DNA of 64,000 nt, taken from assembly GCA_029261995.1 (NCBI GenBank), contig JAJDAF010000018.1:62001-126000 (forward strand), given 5' to 3'. Below the pieces are notes generated by a model. That model saw nothing but the letters and a program-made list of their open reading frames with translations. It ran no database searches and was not told the DNA's origin. Position numbers and translations under genes: made by a program. Position 1 is the stretch's first letter. Each line of letters begins with the position of its first letter. Source of the stretch: Candidatus Zhuqueibacterota bacterium. Lineage in GTDB: Bacteria > Zhuqueibacterota > Zhuqueibacteria > Oceanimicrobiales > Oceanimicrobiaceae. Shown here piece after piece: positions 1 through 7,113 of the stretch.

Positions 1-2
1 AT

Positions 3-1007
3 TATTTCCCAGGCAGACTAGCATTACCTATTGCGGAAGCTATTTCAAAGGAGGAAACTAAGTCTGGCGATCCAGCAATTAATGTAGCTGCTCAAGCCAT
101 TAGAGAACAGCGCAAAGGAATTAAGTTCTTACCTCAGTGGAAAAATGTGCTTCGCGACGCAAGGCTGAGGCACATTGAACGGTTCATTGAGAAAACTTTT
201 GATGAGATATTTTTTTGGGGTTCCGGGCTCTATATACTTACATATGTCTTATTTACAATGTGGGGGCAATACTCAGGTCAGCATTTCATAGTAGAGAGTA
301 ATCCCATAGCAATGTATTCAATCAGTTCTAAGAAGCTTGAAAAAGTTCGACTAGAGGCAATAGAGCTAAGAACAAGAATCAGGTCACTTTGTCCACCGAA
401 TGCTACAGGGTTTTCCCGCGTTCTTCCATGGAACTGGTCGGTGGAACCCATTGTGCCACCAAGTATAGCAGAGGGGTATAAACATGTCAATCGACTCTCA
501 GAAATTGATTTTGAACCGTATTATCTCTCGGCTGCTGAGTTGGATTCCCTAGAGGCACTAGTGTACCCGAACGAAATCCAACGCCTCACAACAGCTATTC
601 ATATACTCCAAGAGGAACGGTTGCCAAGCCGAGATACATCATATACTGCGGTTGGTACGATGACTCCGTGGTCTGGAATCGTCTTTATGCTTATTGTGGT
701 CACAATACTCGTGGCAAACCTGTTGGCCAGGGTGAGACATCCTGACGACTATTTATATTCGCGCGGGCTGTTTCTGGTGATAGCGTGGTTGGGCTTCCTC
801 TTTATGCTCATTCATGTGCGCGGTTCACATCTATTGGTATTAGCCCCATTTGGCCTATTCGGATTTTTCTTGCTTTGCAGTAACCTTCTTGGCTTAAGGC
901 CTAGAAATCCATATTTGAAAGATATCACTCACCTAGTTCCTTCTTCATTGGCCCGGGCTAAGCGTTTTCACCACCGACGGGCGCCTCGAATTTGGTATCA
1001 ACAATAA
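3..1007 (+). CDS. Multi-pass membrane protein of unknown function, 5' end missing
   Basis: The frame is open from the left edge of the window with no stop, so the true start lies outside; the internal GTG at 147 is not needed as a start. At least 334 residues are visible. There is a soluble stretch, a membrane helix near FFWGSGLYILTYVLF, a soluble loop of about 130 residues, and then three hydrophobic helices near the C-terminus (GIVFMLIVVTILVANLLA, GLFLVIAWLGFLFMLIHV, LLVLAPFGLFGFFLLCSNLL), followed by a short basic tail. I recognise no family. Base composition is more AT-rich than the central part of the window. The next genes downstream are phage remnants on the other strand, so it may belong to an accessory island. 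Confidence 0.7.
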   Translation, partial: YFPGRLALPIAEAISKEETKSGDPAINVAAQAIREQRKGIKFLPQWKNVLRDARLRHIERFIEKTFDEIFFWGSGLYILTYVLFTMWGQYSGQHFIVESNPIAMYSISSKKLEKVRLEAIELRTRIRSLCPPNATGFSRVLPWNWSVEPIVPPSIAEGYKHVNRLSEIDFEPYYLSAAELDSLEALVYPNEIQRLTTAIHILQEERLPSRDTSYTAVGTMTPWSGIVFMLIVVTILVANLLARVRHPDDYLYSRGLFLVIAWLGFLFMLIHVRGSHLLVLAPFGLFGFFLLCSNLLGLRPRNPYLKDITHLVPSSLARAKRFHHRRAPRIWYQQ

Positions 1008-1027
1008 TCTCCCAATCATCTTCCACC

Positions 1028-1141
1028 TCAACCATTCATCATAATCCAATCCACATACGGCACCAACACCTGCTCTTCAACTCCCGGCGCCTGGACGGCG
1101 GCAACCCATTTGTCTGCAACCTGGTCGTACACCTGCACTGC
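1028..1141 (-). pseudogene. Short C-terminal coding remnant
   Basis: On the minus strand about 38 codons are open and end in TGA at 1028-1030. They read like real protein (VYDQVADKWVAAV, VLVPYVDWIMMNG), but an in-frame stop precedes them at about 1144 and there is no start codon. It is probably the tail of a decayed gene in the same remnant as the terminase-like ORF at 1362-1619. The family is not recognised. The rest of 1142-1361 shows only short open stretches with no supportable gene. Confidence 0.3.
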
Positions 1142-1361
1142 ATATCATGCCTGGCCACGCCTGACAACCCTGGTCCCGTAGTCCTGACCCCATCAGCAAA
1201 CCGCCACTCTCCATCCTTGCCAGCTGGTTTCTGTCCAAACCGCGATGGCTGTGCCTCGCGCGAAGGTCAAGCGTCGCATCGCAGACTCGCTCAAGCTCAA
1301 TACCGGAACGACCGTTGAAAACGGTTTCCTGACCCTGCTTGTGCGCCAGCGACTTTGACTT

Positions 1362-1619
1362 CTACCCTTCTGTCCTGGTTTCTTTGGACTCGTAGCCGAA
1401 GGCACGCTTAAACAGGGCGTTCTCGACTTCCGAGTCGGCTACTGCCTTGCCTTTTTTTAGGGCTTCCAGAAATGCTGGTTTTTCAGATTCCCAGACCTCG
1501 AAGGTTGACAACGTGACATCCAGGTTCTTGGCCATCTGGGCATCGGTTAGGCCCTGTTCGCCGTGCTCCCGGACTCGTTTTGGGAAGGTTGACTGATATT
1601 TTGTCTTGCGACCTGCCAT
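1362..1619 (-). CDS. Terminase-small-subunit-like helix-turn-helix protein, C-terminally truncated
   Basis: 85 residues. The N-terminus follows the pattern of phage terminase small subunits: a basic start (MAGRKTKYQSTF), a helix-turn-helix (LTDAQMAKNLDVTLSTFEVWESEKPAF), then KKGKAVADSEVENALFKRAFGY. In the family this last motif is normally followed by a further 40-70 residues of oligomerisation region. Here the frame stops shortly after GYESKE, so the gene looks truncated. The family recognises phage DNA and positions the large terminase for packaging. No Shine-Dalgarno sequence precedes the ATG, and a promoter lies almost on top of it (see 1626-1653). I take it for a prophage remnant; an orphan HTH regulator is an alternative. 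Confidence 0.6.
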   Translation of the reverse strand: MAGRKTKYQSTFPKRVREHGEQGLTDAQMAKNLDVTLSTFEVWESEKPAFLEALKKGKAVADSEVENALFKRAFGYESKETRTEG

Positions 1620-1625
1620 GTGAGA

Positions 1626-1653
1626 AACATAGCAGGAAAGCGCCTAATGTCAA
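1626..1653 (-). promoter_or_regulatory. Promoter with -10 next to the start codon (leaderless)
   Basis: Reading the minus strand: TTGACA (1653-1648), a 16-bp spacer, then TATGTT (1631-1626). Only six bases separate the -10 from the ATG at 1619, so transcription would begin at or next to the start codon. The motif TTGACATTAGGCG, with a following CTTTCCTGC, recurs upstream of the ORF at 4190 and once more at 2566. Confidence 0.5.
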
Positions 1654-1706
1654 CGGGGCCTTTAACTAAAGATCAAGAGTCAGCTGGCCGACGATCAGGA
1701 TACGGA

Positions 1707-1898
1707 TCATCGGCGATCTGTAGTCTGCTTCTCGATTTTGAAGAACTCGCCGAGCTTCAGGAGAAAATGGTCAGGCAAGATGTAGAGTACTAATCCCGCG
1801 ACGGCTACAGCGGCGGCAATGTCCAGACGCTGAATTATGGCGGCTGCACAAATGGCAACGAGCAGAACGAGCGCAAGAGAAACGGGGATTTTACGCAT
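1707..1898 (-). CDS. Small two-helix membrane protein, holin-like
   Basis: 63 residues beginning MRKIPVSLALVLLVAICAAAII, with a second hydrophobic segment (IAAAVAVAGLVLYILPDHFLL) and a charged tail ending KQTTDRR. A good ribosome-binding site (GGAGGT, five bases before the ATG) supports real translation. Size, two helices and basic tail resemble phage holins, and the terminase-like remnant next to it fits that reading. No family match is certain; it could be any small membrane peptide. Confidence 0.5.
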   Translation of the reverse strand: MRKIPVSLALVLLVAICAAAIIQRLDIAAAVAVAGLVLYILPDHFLLKLGEFFKIEKQTTDRR

Positions 1899-2164
1899 GA
1901 GACCTCCAAGTCAATTGTGCGCAGTACTATGAATAAGTTGGCGGTCATTGTAGGTCCAACAATTATGCCGCGTCCACCTTGCCCATTTATCAAGAGACGT
2001 AAGGCGTTGTTTTGTATTATTTTGTGTGATGGGAATAACTCGGTTTGATTACAGGAAGGAATTACATTCTTGTATGTACATCACCGGGTAATTACGCTTT
2101 GGGTAAGCACGAGGCTGGCATACGTCTTGCACTGTGCCACCAGGTACACTCTTTTCGACATTCC

Positions 2165-2228
2165 AAGTCCCGCAGTACTATGGATAAGTTGGCACTTTTT
2201 CAAGTACTTGCGGGACTTTCTTTTTTTG
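2165..2228 (+). terminator. Hairpin followed by T-run, terminator-like
   Basis: AAGTCCCGCAGTACT (2165-2179) pairs with AGTACTTGCGGGACTT (2203-2218), with one bulged base and a loop of about 23 nt. The run TCTTTTTTTG follows. It has the form of an intrinsic terminator on the + strand, but no + strand gene is evident upstream. The left arm contains one copy of the direct repeat also found at 1921. Confidence 0.45.
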
Positions 2229-2560
2229 AGGATTTATCAACGTAACACTTACATTGTGGTGATAGACCAGCTTTGTAGAATGCGCCTGCAGATTTCTTGA
2301 CAATGTTGTCAAATATAGTATGTTGTCATCAAAGCGTTGCTAATAAACAAATGGGCATGACAGAGTAGTCGTAGCGTCGTCCTGCAATAACAATGGTTAA
2401 GCTTTATTCTTTCAATTACTTGAGTGACTTTCATTGGGGAATACTCCAGACTTTCCACTTTCCAGAGAGACGCTGTATCTCTGCCATGATTGATGTGACT
2501 TTTCTACCGCTATTCTTCTTCCTGGTGGCAACTTTACGTCCGAATTGGTTGGCTAGAGTC

Positions 2561-2578
2561 TCCTATTGACATTAGGCG
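2561..2578 (+). repeat. 18-bp repeat, left copy (inverted partner at 4213-4230)
   Basis: TCCTATTGACATTAGGCG. The exact reverse complement occurs at 4213-4230, so the pair faces inward and encloses the gene at 3025-3729. A shorter copy lies at 1641-1654. The other two copies act as promoter -35 regions; here a TACCTT lies 16 bp downstream but no start codon follows at the expected distance. Confidence 0.6.
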
Positions 2579-3024
2579 CCTTTTTCCTACCTTCAACTGG
2601 GTAAAGCGACTGGTTCTCTTTGCCTAACTAACTAGTAGGCTCCAATGGGATCTCACTAATCAAATCGCTCGGCTCCAGCATAGTCGACATCATCGCACCC
2701 CTTCTGACGCCCCTAATCAAGGGCATTCTCACCGACCCACAAAAGTAAAGACCAAGCCCTACGGTGTCTGTGATTTCTGACCATTGTAGAAAAATTGTGT
2801 GAAAAAATCACAGCCAGTCTTGACTTTTGCTCCAAGAATACCCCACCACAAAAACCACACAACCCCAATTCTTGTTGGGAAGAAGGCTAATGGATAGGAA
2901 GGCACGGCGCTTGGTACTCCCCCAGTTCAGTTCATGATCTTTTCTCTTGCAGGGCATCGAGAAAATTGTAATCTTCAGAAAGACCAGCCAAACACAACTG
3001 CAGAACCGGAAGGATGGTAACGAA

Positions 3025-3729
3025 ATGTTCACTGACGATTTTCTAGAATCACTCCCATCTGATCCTGAATGGGCGCTAATGGCCCTTTGCGAAGAGTTCC
3101 AAAAACGAGACGCCGCTATAGAAATGGTGGATGATGGGGAGTTGCAGATCGACCTCTATCTAGAAGCGTATGCGGCTTTCGAAGCCTTCGTTGATGCGTT
3201 TGGCTTGGATTATTTAGTTCCAGAGCTTGTTGACGACGAACAAAGTACCGTCACTCGGATTCGCGCCTACGCAATAAATACAATCAAAGCGATTAAAGGG
3301 GCGCAAAATGATAAGAAGTTCTCCGACGCTCGCAGTAAGTACCGTGCGCGGTTTGGGAGCGGATTTATTTACGAATTCTCAGATGGTGATCTATCACGGA
3401 TTCAAACTCTGCTGAACGAACTGCGCGATGAGATTGAGCGCAGCGAACTTTTTGACGCCAAACATAAGCAAAGACTATTCAGCAAACTGGAGTCCCTGCA
3501 GCTTGAGCTTCACAAGAAAATTTCATCTCTCGACAAGTTTTGGGGATTGATTGGCGATGCAGGAATTGTACTTGGCAAATTTGGCAAAGATGCGAAGCCG
3601 TTTGTTGACCGTGTAAAGGAGATTGCGCAGATAATCTGGCGAACACAGGCGCGTGCCGAAGAGTTGCCGAGTGGTACCACGCTGCCACTGCTAACTTCAG
3701 GAGAAGCGGAACAACGTGATGACGCCTAA
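3025..3729 (+). CDS. Helical soluble protein of unknown function
   Basis: 234 residues from ATG 3025, chosen because GGAAGG lies about 11 bases upstream; an earlier in-frame ATG at 2947 has no such site. The protein is acidic at the N-terminus and almost entirely helical. A heptad-like region (FSKLESLQLELHKKISSLDKF) leads into a conserved-looking end (GDAGIVLGKFGKDAKPFVDRVKEIAQIIWRTQARAEELP, quoted in part as AGIVLGKFGKDAKPFVDRV). No membrane helix or signal peptide is visible, and no family is assigned. It lies between the inward-facing 18-bp repeats at 2561 and 4230, which suggests it may have moved as cargo. Confidence 0.7.
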   Translation: MFTDDFLESLPSDPEWALMALCEEFQKRDAAIEMVDDGELQIDLYLEAYAAFEAFVDAFGLDYLVPELVDDEQSTVTRIRAYAINTIKAIKGAQNDKKFSDARSKYRARFGSGFIYEFSDGDLSRIQTLLNELRDEIERSELFDAKHKQRLFSKLESLQLELHKKISSLDKFWGLIGDAGIVLGKFGKDAKPFVDRVKEIAQIIWRTQARAEELPSGTTLPLLTSGEAEQRDDA

Positions 3730-3762
3730 CAATGTCGTACCACCGCCTACGCGCTTCGTATC

Positions 3763-4190
3763 CTAAGCCCCAGCCTCCTCGCTCGGCTGCTTAACAAACT
3801 TATTCCGCCAGTCCGCATCACTCCGCTTCTCGACCGGCGGCTCGTTGTAATCCCCTTCCCATTCGCCCTCGTGTCGTTCCAGTGGTTCGTAGCGGAACGG
3901 AAGCACGGCCTCGTAGCGGCAATCATCCATGAAATGCTTGTATTTGCCCTGCAGCGCTTCACTCGGGCTGTCCCACTCGCCCCATTTGCCTACGTGCTCC
4001 CGTCAAGCGTAGCGCCGGGAGCTCAAATATGTGTTCTTACAGCTTGGATCGATGGATAGCAGAGGTTATCGATTGAAACCTACGGGCCAAACTCACTGAG
4101 CTTTTTGAGAATCAAGGGTTTAAGCTCGCTGTTCTCCCATGTGAGCTTTTGTGCGGTGGGAATCGAAAGTTGTGTTTCCTGAGAGCTCAT
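3763..4190 (-). pseudogene. Broken phage gene, possibly large terminase subunit
   Basis: Two coding pieces lie on the minus strand in different frames. The first is 36 codons from ATG 4190 (MSSQETQLSIPTAQKLTWEN) to a TAG at 4080. The second, about 4015-3763, is open for some 83 codons (KWGEWDSPSEALQGKYKHF, DDCRYEAVLPFRYEPLERHE) and ends in TAG. The DDCRYEA stretch loosely resembles the D-A-x-R-Y tail of large terminase subunits, but this is weak. Frame change, internal stops and missing middle indicate decay. The N-terminal piece has a leaderless-type promoter like that of the terminase-small-like ORF at 1362. Confidence 0.45.
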
Positions 4191-4197
4191 GTATAGA

Positions 4198-4225
4198 ATA
4201 CTAGCAGGAAACCGCCTAATGTCAA
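4198..4225 (-). promoter_or_regulatory. Promoter abutting an ATG (leaderless)
   Basis: Minus strand: TTGACA (4225-4220), 16-bp spacer, TAGTAT (4203-4198), and an ATG at 4190 seven bases further on. The spacing and sequence match the promoter at 1626-1653. It is part of the 18-bp repeat copy at 4213-4230. Confidence 0.5.
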
Positions 4226-4230
4226 TAGGA
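4213..4230 (-). repeat. 18-bp repeat, right copy
   Basis: Exact reverse complement of TCCTATTGACATTAGGCG at 2561-2578. Together they bracket a 1.67-kb segment containing one intact gene (3025-3729). Confidence 0.6.
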
Positions 4231-4321
4231 GTTTTTGGTTGACTATTCCATCAACGCTGCATAACTTTGTCAAGCCACCAAGTTGCTGCAAGTTATTTGG
4301 AACCAACCGAGGGGATGTAAG

Positions 4322-4960
4322 ATGAGAGGTCGGAAGCCAACCAGTCTCACTGGTCTGATTGCCGGAGCGTTGTTATTCTCGGGCGTTCTTGTCTGGATGA
4401 TGTCGTTATGGAGTACGCGCGACCCATTTCTGGACCCAATTCTTCTAGGGACGAGGCACAGCACTATCGACGATGTACATAGAATAGCAATTCTCACTGA
4501 TTCGCTTACTCTCCGTCTCAATGAGCTTGAAAGTGAACTGATCACTTCTCGAAATGAACCACCCATTGACACAAGTTCATATCTTCAGTACTCGCAACTC
4601 GATACAATCATCAATGGAATCGCCAAACAAGTGCAACGGCTTGGTTTGTCCGTATCGGCGAACAACAAGGCAATCAACAGTTTTGAGAGCCTTCTAATCA
4701 GCGATGCAGAGAGATTAGTTACCTTGCCGCTATTGAAGGGAGAGATTAAGACGGTTCGGCAAGAGTTGGTGGCGTCGAAGAACGAAACTCAGGCACTTAG
4801 ATTATTGGTAGCCGAAATGAACAACCAGAACAGATTTCTTGTTGGCACAGTTGCGCTTGTCCTGCTAGCTGTGGCGACTTCACTGATCATCCCTGCGGTT
4901 AAGAGTCTGTTTGCCAGTAGGCGCGAGGAACAAGAAGAAGGTGGAACGTCTGACACTTAA
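4322..4960 (+). CDS. Bitopic membrane protein with coiled-coil middle, unknown function
   Basis: 212 residues from ATG 4322, chosen because GAGGGG precedes it; an ATG at 4283 is in frame but lacks a ribosome-binding site. One helix near the N-terminus (SLTGLIAGALLFSGVLVWMM) and one near the C-terminus (FLVGTVALVLLAVATSLIIP) flank about 150 residues rich in L, E, S and N that read as coiled coil. The topology is hairpin-like, with both ends on the same side and the coiled coil across the membrane. A charged tail (SRREEQEEGG) follows. No family is recognised. Confidence 0.65.
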   Translation: MRGRKPTSLTGLIAGALLFSGVLVWMMSLWSTRDPFLDPILLGTRHSTIDDVHRIAILTDSLTLRLNELESELITSRNEPPIDTSSYLQYSQLDTIINGIAKQVQRLGLSVSANNKAINSFESLLISDAERLVTLPLLKGEIKTVRQELVASKNETQALRLLVAEMNNQNRFLVGTVALVLLAVATSLIIPAVKSLFASRREEQEEGGTSDT

Positions 4961-5212
4961 TTACGTTTCCAAAAACAGCCTCTCCAACTTCCACCCGAAA
5001 TCCCCAACGTCAAACGTAATCTTAAAGCACTTGACGTCACTCACGCTCACTGAGAAGTGGTGGATTTCGGTTCTACCGTAGCCTAGCTTCCAGACGCCAT
5101 TGAGAGACGTTACCTTGTAGGCTCTCCCCTTCCATCTGAACCTGAGTGGTTCAAGCTTCCGGTCGTGGAACCAGGCAATAACGTCGATGTTTTCGTGGAT
5201 TTCTTCGTACAT
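4961..5212 (-). CDS. Small beta-rich protein, DUF6504-like
   Basis: 83 residues. The pattern VIAWFHDRKLEPLRFRWKGR followed by YKV, then HHFSV, FKITFD and WKLERLFLE is that of small conserved proteins of the DUF6504 type, whose function is unknown and which are often found near DNA repair genes. It ends one base after the convergent gene at 4960. No Shine-Dalgarno sequence is visible; instead an 11-bp perfect inverted repeat (5217-5256) ends five bases before the ATG. Confidence 0.6.
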   Translation of the reverse strand: MYEEIHENIDVIAWFHDRKLEPLRFRWKGRAYKVTSLNGVWKLGYGRTEIHHFSVSVSDVKCFKITFDVGDFGWKLERLFLET

Positions 5213-5216
5213 TGCT

Positions 5217-5256
5217 GATGGTGTTCAAGTGTCCACTCAAATATATGAACACCATC
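5217..5256 (-). promoter_or_regulatory. Hairpin directly in front of a start codon
   Basis: GATGGTGTTCA (5217-5227) and TGAACACCATC (5246-5256) pair perfectly over 11 bp with an 18-nt loop. On the minus-strand mRNA the hairpin ends about four bases before the ATG at 5212, where a ribosome-binding site would normally be. It could control translation, or be the operator of a dimeric repressor. Confidence 0.45.
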
Positions 5257-5289
5257 GGTAATCGCAAGATTTTTTAGGAGGCCAAGGTC

Positions 5290-5317
5290 AAAAAGAATCG
5301 GCCCGCCTTCGGCGGGG
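5290..5317 (-). terminator. Intrinsic terminator of the minus-strand operon
   Basis: On the minus strand CCCGCC-GAA-GGCGGG is followed by CCGATTCTTTTT. It lies 73 bp after the stop of the DUF1566 gene and so probably ends the transcript that begins with the HNH gene. Confidence 0.55.
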
Positions 5318-5389
5318 AAAAGAATCAATCCCCCCAACCACCCTAAAATGACCAAATGATTCAAAGGATCAAATGATCGATGATTGTCC

Positions 5390-6382
5390 TCAGCGTACTG
5401 CCCGTACGTAGTTGGGGATGCCGTGGTCGACGTCACCCTGACCGCAGCCGCCATCGCGGAAATCGACGAACCACGCCTGCCAATCGCCCTCTTTGACTGA
5501 TGTCCAGATCCACGGCTGCCTGCGGTCAAACAGCGCGTCGATGAACAAGCTCTCGTTCTTTGTTGGTTCCATCAGCGACATGGCTTCCTCAAGAGTTGGC
5601 AAGCGCCAATCCGAAAAGCCTGCGTATTTGTCTCGGTTCAATCCCTGAACATGCTCCTCGGCCGACGCAAAGGTCATGTCTTTCGGCGACCCTGATTTCT
5701 GCCATGTCAATCCTGAAGCCTTATCAAAGACAATTACTCCTCCCAAGGCGTCGATAAGCTCATATGTGTGCTCAACACCCTTTCCGCTTGGATTCTTCTC
5801 TCTATCATAGAAATCTCGACGCCGGATCATCTCACTGGCAGCCTTCTCGCTTAGAGATTCAGTCGTACTCTCCCCTGGATTTGTCCTTGGTTCCTCAAGT
5901 TGCCCGGACGGCACACCCAACTTCTCAAATACGAACTGAACATCGCCCCCTTCTTGACGGATTCTGCTAATTGCGTCAGCGAGCCGTTGTGCAGCATCAG
6001 CAATTCGCTCGATTTGTTCCGCATCAGCTTCCTTGCTCTGTTTCTCCAATTCGCTGGATTTTTGCCTGTTCTTCAACTCAATCTGTGCTGCTTCCTGGCG
6101 CTCCTTTTCGGCTTTGGCATGGTTAAGTGTTGCTTCTGAGTCAAGCCTGCGAGCATCACTAACTTCCTTTGCTGCCTGGCCTTCGAACTTCTTGAGAGCA
6201 GCCTCTTTGAGCCGGAGCGCATCATCCTCGGTAAGACCGCGAAACTTGTCCCAGAGTATCTGGAACCAAAGCCTTGTGGCTTGATCTTGCTGCGGTTGAA
6301 GGTCTGAGTGGACTTCGGCAGGCACAGGGTTCTTCTTAATCAAAGCGCCCTTTTTCTCTTTCTTATTGCTCAGCCAACTCAT
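5390..6382 (-). CDS. DUF1566 (Lcl C-terminal domain) protein with coiled-coil N-half
   Basis: 330 residues from ATG 6382, chosen for GGAGGT six bases upstream; an extension to 6451 is open but lacks this signal. Residues 1-170 are very charged and helical (KKEKKGALIKK, then ALKKFEGQAAKEV and LNHAKAEKERQEAAQIELK), a likely coiled coil. The C-terminal 120 residues carry the Lcl/DUF1566 signature: VIVFDKASGLTWQKSG, YAGFSDWRLPTLEEAMSL, WIWTSV, AWFVDFRDGG and NYVRAVR. The domain is found in surface and phage-encoded proteins and is C-type-lectin-like. No signal peptide is visible. The start overlaps the upstream small gene by four bases. Confidence 0.8.
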   Translation of the reverse strand: MSWLSNKKEKKGALIKKNPVPAEVHSDLQPQQDQATRLWFQILWDKFRGLTEDDALRLKEAALKKFEGQAAKEVSDARRLDSEATLNHAKAEKERQEAAQIELKNRQKSSELEKQSKEADAEQIERIADAAQRLADAISRIRQEGGDVQFVFEKLGVPSGQLEEPRTNPGESTTESLSEKAASEMIRRRDFYDREKNPSGKGVEHTYELIDALGGVIVFDKASGLTWQKSGSPKDMTFASAEEHVQGLNRDKYAGFSDWRLPTLEEAMSLMEPTKNESLFIDALFDRRQPWIWTSVKEGDWQAWFVDFRDGGCGQGDVDHGIPNYVRAVR

Positions 6383-6648
6383 GCCGGTACCTCCGCGTTG
6401 GCGAACACTTCGGTCTTCTCGTCTCTGAAGACTACACCGGCGCCACCGCACGCTCGATGCAGTTCTGACAGTGCGTCATAGAGTTCCTGCAAATCGTCAG
6501 CGTTGGCATTACCGGGATCAATCCATACTTCAATGTCGTCTGCAGCATCCATCGTTGGAATGAATCCGGCATCTCGCATCACTTTGAGCCTATCTCGCCA
6601 AAGGTGCCAACCCGGCTCTTCCTTTGACGGTTCTTTCCCTTCCTGCAT
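6379..6648 (-). CDS. Small acidic protein, unknown
   Basis: 89 residues from the second ATG (6648); AGGAGG lies five bases upstream, while the first ATG at 6651 would be only two bases away from it. The sequence is acidic, with WHLWRDRLKVMRDAGFIPT, IEVWIDPGNANADDLQELYD and a C-terminal AGVVFRDEKTEVF. No family is recognised. It lies between the HNH gene and the DUF1566 gene and overlaps the latter by four bases (ATGA), so the two are probably translationally coupled. Confidence 0.65.
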   Translation of the reverse strand: MQEGKEPSKEEPGWHLWRDRLKVMRDAGFIPTMDAADDIEVWIDPGNANADDLQELYDALSELHRACGGAGVVFRDEKTEVFANAEVPA

Positions 6649-6662
6649 CATTGCCTCCTAGA

Positions 6663-6986
6663 TTATTTGAACAGCCTCAACACTTCCGGCAATATCCACG
6701 ACAAAATAAACAACCCAAACAGAAACAAGACAAGAGAACCGACCACCAAATCAAAATACTTTCTCGGCGCATCAAAGATGTTCAGCTTACCGTGTGCTCC
6801 CCGATGGCAGTGGTCGCAGCGAGTTTCAAGCAGATGGTCCGGCGTATCCCAGATGTTCGCGCCCTCATAGGCCAAGTGGTGCACGTGGTAGCCCTTACGG
6901 CCACATGACTGGCAGCGATGCCTATCCCGTTTGCGAATGCGCTTTGCTACCTTTTTCCAACGTCTGTCTTTGTATGGAGACTTCAT
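6663..6986 (-). CDS. HNH-type endonuclease-like protein with C-terminal membrane helix
   Basis: 107 residues from ATG 6986; GGAGG is eight bases upstream (an in-frame GTG at 6992 is the alternative). The core is an HNH/McrA-like zinc motif: CQSCG, YHVHHLAYEGANIW, DHLLETRCDHCHRGAHG, that is two C-x2-C pairs around the HH. Basic residues dominate the first 25 positions (YKDRRWKKVAKRIRKRDRH). Unusually a hydrophobic helix (DLVVGSLVLFLFGLFILSWIL) occupies the end, so the product may be membrane bound. HNH proteins are common in phages and mobile elements. First gene of the operon continuing to 5390. Confidence 0.75.
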   Translation of the reverse strand: MKSPYKDRRWKKVAKRIRKRDRHRCQSCGRKGYHVHHLAYEGANIWDTPDHLLETRCDHCHRGAHGKLNIFDAPRKYFDLVVGSLVLFLFGLFILSWILPEVLRLFK

Positions 6987-7045
6987 CGGCACGTCCTCCC
7001 GGTTTCGGGATTATACGCCAATTTTGGAGCCTGAGTTCATAATGT

Positions 7046-7113
7046 TGGCGGCATTTAAGGGAGTCGAACCCTTTCCGCAAGCTTCTTACTTGCGAGCCTT
7101 TCCGGGCAATGCC
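7046..7113 (-). tRNA. tRNA-like sequence, short and non-canonical (possible phage tRNA or tRNA pseudogene)
   Basis: The minus strand folds as a tRNA: acceptor GGCATT with AATGCC, a perfect T arm (AAGGG-TTCGACT-CCCTT), a perfect anticodon stem (CGCAAG/CTTGCG), and an encoded discriminator G followed by CCA. Odd points: the total is only 68 nt, the D arm is very short (GCC/GGC), the 7-66 pair is G-A, and the anticodon loop TAAGAAG lacks the universal U33, so the anticodon is ambiguous. It lies 60 bp upstream of the HNH gene on the same strand. Confidence 0.5.

Larger units (their letters stand above)
1899..3024. other. Gene-poor stretch with repeats
   Basis: No convincing gene. Contents: a 22-bp near-identical direct repeat (GCAGTACTATGAATAAGTTG at 1921 and again at 2173 with one change), a terminator-like hairpin at 2165-2228, and one copy of the 18-bp repeat at 2561-2578. 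At 2635-2748 about 37 in-frame codons (ending LLTPLIKGILTDPQK) have no start codon. Confidence 0.4.

Noticed and set aside
2635-2748. 37-codon + strand peptide ending ILTDPQK
   Set aside because: No start codon or ribosome-binding site; mentioned only in the gene-poor stretch.
3723-3729. GCCTAAC at the stop of the 3025 gene, a possible attC R'' box
   Set aside because: No matching GTTRRRY follows within the next 150 bp and no attC-like hairpin is seen, so a single heptamer is not evidence of a cassette.
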